From positions 62,001 through 126,000 of the forward strand of contig NZ_BAABHJ010000040.1 of NCBI RefSeq assembly GCF_039542035.1: a stretch of 64,000 nucleotides of DNA. The letters are read 5' to 3'. Source of the stretch: Actinoallomurus liliacearum (GTDB lineage: Bacteria > Actinomycetota > Actinomycetes > Streptosporangiales > Streptosporangiaceae). The notes beneath the pieces are model-generated. The model worked only from the letters and a program-made list of their open reading frames with translations. It did not search any database and was not told where the DNA came from. Below, piece after piece: positions 61,301 through 64,000 of this stretch (positions are counted from its first letter, which is position 1; each line of letters starts with the position of its first letter). The position numbers and the translations under genes were made by a program.

Positions 61301-62590
61301 GTGTTCCCCACGGACTTTCAATGGGGCGTCGCGACCGCGGCGTTCCAGATCGAGGGCGCCACGGAGGAGGACGGCCGAGGGCCGTCCACGTGGGACACGT
61401 TCTGCCGGGAGCCCGGCCGCGTACGGGACGGGCACACCGCCGACGTCGCCTGCGACCACTACCACCGGTGGGCCGAGGACCTCGACCTGATCGCCGGCCT
61501 CGGCGCCCGCGCGTACCGCTTCTCCATCGCCTGGCCCCGCGTCCAGCCCACCGGCAGCGGCGCGGCCAACCCCAAGGGCCTGGACTTCTACGACCGCCTC
61601 GTCGACGGCCTCGCCGAACGCGGGATCGCGGCCGTGCCGACGCTGTACCACTGGGACCTCCCCCAGCCGCTGGAGGACGCCGGCGGCTGGATGAACCGCG
61701 ACACCGCCCACCGCTTCGCCGAGTACGCCGCGCTCGTCGCCGAACGGCTGGCCGACCGCGTCGACCTATGGATCACCCTCAACGAGCCGATGGTCGTGAT
61801 GGCGTACGGCTACGCCTTCGGGATCTACGCGCCGGGCCAGGCGCTCATGCTCGACGCGCTGCCCACCGCCCACCATCAGCTCCTCGGCCACGGCCTCGCC
61901 GTCGCCGCCCTGCGCGACGCCGGTGCGGAGCGGGTCGGGATCGCCAACCACTACACCCCGGCGTGGCCGGTCGACGACACCGCCGAGGACGCCGAGGCGG
62001 CCGCCGCCTTCGACGACCTGCTGAACTGGCAGTTCGCCGACCCGATCCTGCTCGGTCGCTACCCCGACCTCGGCCTGGACATGTCCCACGTCCAGGACGG
62101 CGACCTGGAGGTGATCGGCGCGCCGATCGACGCGCTCGGCGTGAACTACTACCACCCGACCGGGATCGCCGCCCCGGCCGACGACGCCCTGCCCTTCGCG
62201 ATGCGCGACCTGACCGGCTTCCCCACGACGGGGATGGGCTGGCCGGTCGTCCCGGACGGGCTGCATCGGCTCCTGGTCGACCTGCGGGACCGGTACGGCA
62301 CCGCGCTCCCGCCGGTGTACATCACCGAGAGCGGCTGCTCCTACGACGAGTCACTGGACGACGACGCCCGCATCGGCTTCCTGAACGCGCACGTCGGCGC
62401 CGTACAGGCGGCGATGCACGACGGCATCGACGTGCGCGGCTACTTCGTCTGGTCGCTGCTCGACAACTTCGAATGGGCCGAGGGTTACGCGCCGCGTTTC
62501 GGACTCGTGCACGTCGACTACGCCACCCAGCGGCGCACGCCGCGCGCGTCGTACGGCTGGTACCGCGACCTGATCGCGGGCTCGTCCTGA
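61301..62590 (+). CDS. GH1 family beta-glucosidase
   Basis: 429 residues, cytoplasmic. Typical start FPTDFQWGVATAAFQIEGATEEDGRGPSTWD, acid/base Glu162 in TLNEP, nucleophile Glu343 in YITESG (Ser for the usual Asn), and FVWSLLDNFEWAEGYAPRFGLVHVDY at the aglycone site. Hydrolyses beta-glucosides taken up by the cell. GTG 61301 with GGGGAGG upstream. Ends directly against the stop of the convergent CapA-like gene. Confidence 0.96.
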   Translation: MFPTDFQWGVATAAFQIEGATEEDGRGPSTWDTFCREPGRVRDGHTADVACDHYHRWAEDLDLIAGLGARAYRFSIAWPRVQPTGSGAANPKGLDFYDRLVDGLAERGIAAVPTLYHWDLPQPLEDAGGWMNRDTAHRFAEYAALVAERLADRVDLWITLNEPMVVMAYGYAFGIYAPGQALMLDALPTAHHQLLGHGLAVAALRDAGAERVGIANHYTPAWPVDDTAEDAEAAAAFDDLLNWQFADPILLGRYPDLGLDMSHVQDGDLEVIGAPIDALGVNYYHPTGIAAPADDALPFAMRDLTGFPTTGMGWPVVPDGLHRLLVDLRDRYGTALPPVYITESGCSYDESLDDDARIGFLNAHVGAVQAAMHDGIDVRGYFVWSLLDNFEWAEGYAPRFGLVHVDYATQRRTPRASYGWYRDLIAGSS

Positions 62591-63649
62591 TCAGGGCCCG
62601 GCGGTGAGACCGGTGCAGCGGCGCAGCCGCTCCCACTTGGCGTGCGCCCGGGTCGCCGCCGCGCCGTCGAGCAGCCGTGGCACGCCCTTGGTGATGTAGG
62701 CCGGCTTCCACGCGGCCCCCAGCACCTTCCGCTTCCGCAGGGTGATCTCGAGGATGCCGGAGTCGGGGTCGTTGCGGTCCGGGGCGGTGAAGAAGAAGTT
62801 GCCGAGGCCGTAGTCGACGTACCGGCCCTTCATGTACCCGCCGCCGAGGGGGATGTGGGCGTGCCCGCCGACGACCACGTCCGCGCCGGCCCGGACGAGG
62901 GCGCGGGCCAGCGTCTTCTGGCGGGGCAGCGGGCAGGGGTTCTTCTCCTGCCCCCAGTGCAGGTACACGATGACGGTGTCGGCGTTGCGGCGCGCCGCGC
63001 GTACCTCGTTGACGAGGCGCGGGACGTCCTTGGCCGAGGCGAGGCCGCCCTTCTTCGCGGTCGCCGTCCAGGCGCTGATCAGGTTGTCGTCCAGGACCTG
63101 GGTGGCGCCGAGGATCGCGAGGCGGTCGCCCTTGACCGTCACGTAGTACGGCCGGAAGGCCTGGGCGGCGTTCGCGCCGATGCCGACGGTGGGGAAGCTC
63201 GACTTCTTGATGGCCGCGAGCGAGTCGCGCAGGCCGACCGGGCCGTAGTCCATGGCGTGGTTGTTGGCCATGGTCACCACGTCGACGCCGGCGGCCCGCA
63301 GCGCGTCGAACGCGCTCGGCGGCGCCCGGAACGTGAACTGCTTCGGCGCCTTCGTCCCACGCGTGGTGATGGCCGTCTCCAGGTTGACCATGGCGAGGTC
63401 GGCGCGCGTCAGCTCGGGGATGGTCGGGCCGAGCGCGGTGGCGGGGTCGGCCAGGCGCGCGCGGAGCCGCCCGTTGAAGTGGACGTCCCCGGCGAACGCC
63501 ACCGTGATCGGCCCGTCCTTCGCGTCGCCCGGCGCTCGACTGGATGGCGTGGAGCCGCGCGGGCTCTTCGCCGCACCACCGCCACCGCCACAGGCCGCCG
63601 CCGCGGCCGCGACACCGGCCAGCGCGGCCATCAGCATCGTTCGCCGCAT
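62591..63649 (-). CDS. CapA-family lipoprotein (poly-gamma-glutamate synthesis-type)
   Basis: 352 residues. Lipoprotein signal (RRTMLMAALAGVAAAAAAC, lipobox Cys) then a metallophosphatase-like CapA domain: VAFAGDVHFNGRL, NLETAITTRG, VDVVTMANNHAMDYG, VIVYLHWGQEKNP, GADVVVGGHAHIPL, YGLGNFFF. CapA of Bacillus is part of the poly-glutamate export machinery; isolated homologues are often of unknown role. ATG 63649 preferred; 63661 possible. Confidence 0.93.
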   Translation of the reverse strand: MRRTMLMAALAGVAAAAAACGGGGGAAKSPRGSTPSSRAPGDAKDGPITVAFAGDVHFNGRLRARLADPATALGPTIPELTRADLAMVNLETAITTRGTKAPKQFTFRAPPSAFDALRAAGVDVVTMANNHAMDYGPVGLRDSLAAIKKSSFPTVGIGANAAQAFRPYYVTVKGDRLAILGATQVLDDNLISAWTATAKKGGLASAKDVPRLVNEVRAARRNADTVIVYLHWGQEKNPCPLPRQKTLARALVRAGADVVVGGHAHIPLGGGYMKGRYVDYGLGNFFFTAPDRNDPDSGILEITLRKRKVLGAAWKPAYITKGVPRLLDGAAATRAHAKWERLRRCTGLTAGP

Positions 63650-63681
63650 CACGCCCACCATCTCTGGGAAAGGATCACAGG

Positions 63682-63717
63682 ATGGCATCTTTCCCGCATT
63701 TCGGAAAAATGGAGTGA
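63682..63717 (+). CDS. Possible 11-codon leader peptide
   Basis: ATG 63682 with AAAGGA seven bases upstream encodes MASFPHFGKME and stops two bases before the TTG start of the next gene. Spacing suggests translational coupling; it may be chance. Confidence 0.35.
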   Translation: MASFPHFGKME

Positions 63718-63719
63718 TC

Positions 63720-64000
63720 TTGCTCGACATCGCGGGCATCCGCGCCGAGACCCCCGGCTGCCGGGAGGGCGTGCACCTGAACGCCGCCGGATCGGCGCTG
63801 CCACCACGGGTCGTACTCGAGACGATGCGCGACCACCTCGACCTCGAGGCGCACATCGGCGGGTACGAGGCGGCCGACGCCGCCGAGGCCCGGCTCACCG
63901 GAACGTACGACTCCCTCGCCCGCCTCATCGGCGCACGCCCCGACGAGATCGCCTACGCGGAGAGCGCCACGCGCGCCTGGGACATGGCGTTCTACGGCAT
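63720..64000 (+). CDS. Class V aminotransferase-like protein (3'-truncated by window)
   Basis: 93 residues visible. Start: TTG at 63720 with GGAG six bases upstream. The sequence VHLNAAGSALPPRVVLETM then GTYDSLARLIGARPDEIAYAESATRAWDMAF matches the N-terminus of PLP-dependent class V aminotransferase/cysteine desulfurase-fold enzymes, including selenocysteine-lyase-like and ergothioneine EgtE-like ones. The PLP lysine lies outside the window, so no substrate can be given. Divergent from the CapA-like gene. Confidence 0.85.
   Translation, partial: MLDIAGIRAETPGCREGVHLNAAGSALPPRVVLETMRDHLDLEAHIGGYEAADAAEARLTGTYDSLARLIGARPDEIAYAESATRAWDMAFYG

Noticed and set aside
1..64000. tRNA, rRNA or known small-RNA genes
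   Set aside because: No cloverleaf with a GGTTCGAATCC-type arm or rRNA-like segment was found by reading both strands; a covariance-model scan would be needed to exclude them fully.

Overview
The window is chromosomal DNA of a high-GC filamentous actinomycete. The signs are uniformly GC-rich third codon positions, frequent GTG/TTG starts with GGAGG-type ribosome sites, ATGA/GTGA gene overlaps, NarL-type two-component systems, ECF sigma and IclR/TetR/LysR regulators, Arg-rich signal peptides and a TMEM175-like channel. A Thermomonosporaceae/Streptosporangiales-like host fits, but the genus cannot be fixed from the sequence. No rRNA, tRNA or CRISPR was seen. The window cuts two genes: an NRPS at the left edge and an aminotransferase at the right edge.

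Layout. 1-9.7 kb is the end of a non-ribosomal peptide cluster: (A)-T-C-A-T-E, then C-A-T-TE, MbtH and a type II thioesterase, all translationally coupled. 9.8-12.9 kb holds an ECF sigma factor with its membrane partner and a secreted propeller-like protein. 13-16.2 kb has a LysR/YceI divergent pair and a TIR-bounded tnpB element. 16.3-22 kb is accessory: a secreted Asp-box protein, a truncated TPR regulator, an MFS transporter preceded by a 15-codon peptide gene, and small secreted proteins. 21.9-27.4 kb is a three-gene operon: fatty-acyl-AMP ligase, MMPL transporter, Ag85-like esterase. 27.6-38 kb contains an orphan histidine kinase, a 2.7-kb segment flanked by a 53-bp direct repeat, a TMEM175-like channel, a vWA membrane protein, a decayed alcohol dehydrogenase, a serine hydrolase and an orphan response regulator. 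38.2-44.1 kb is cydABDC with unusual features. 44-50 kb has a mucin-like surface protein, an IclR regulator with a dehydrogenase, a diiron protein ending in a MITE, and an RlpA-like protein. 50.6-56 kb has two complete kinase/regulator pairs bracketing one ABC-2 exporter. 56-64 kb has small secreted and NlpC-like proteins, an ABC-F ATPase, BioY, TetR, a GH1 beta-glucosidase and a CapA-like lipoprotein.

How they work together. The NRPS genes form one assembly-line terminus releasing a peptide with a D-residue (probably aromatic, from the E domain and binding-pocket residues) before the last amino acid. The acyl-AMP ligase/MMPL/esterase operon looks like a reduced version of the mycobacterial acyl activation, export and extracellular transfer logic, without a polyketide synthase. 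CydAB with CydDC gives a microaerobic oxidase plus its assembly exporter.

Best leads: (i) a 15-residue peptide with tandem NWVPK/NWVPR, its own ribosome site and a downstream hairpin, ahead of an MFS gene; (ii) a TnpB with its RuvC-II Glu replaced and a Glu at the rearranged position, inside 21-bp inverted repeats; (iii) CydC carrying 27-residue tandem repeats beside a CydA with almost no Q-loop; (iv) the acyl ligase/MMPL/Ag85-like operon; (v) two CTAG-bounded elements each sitting exactly on the TAG stop codon of the upstream gene.
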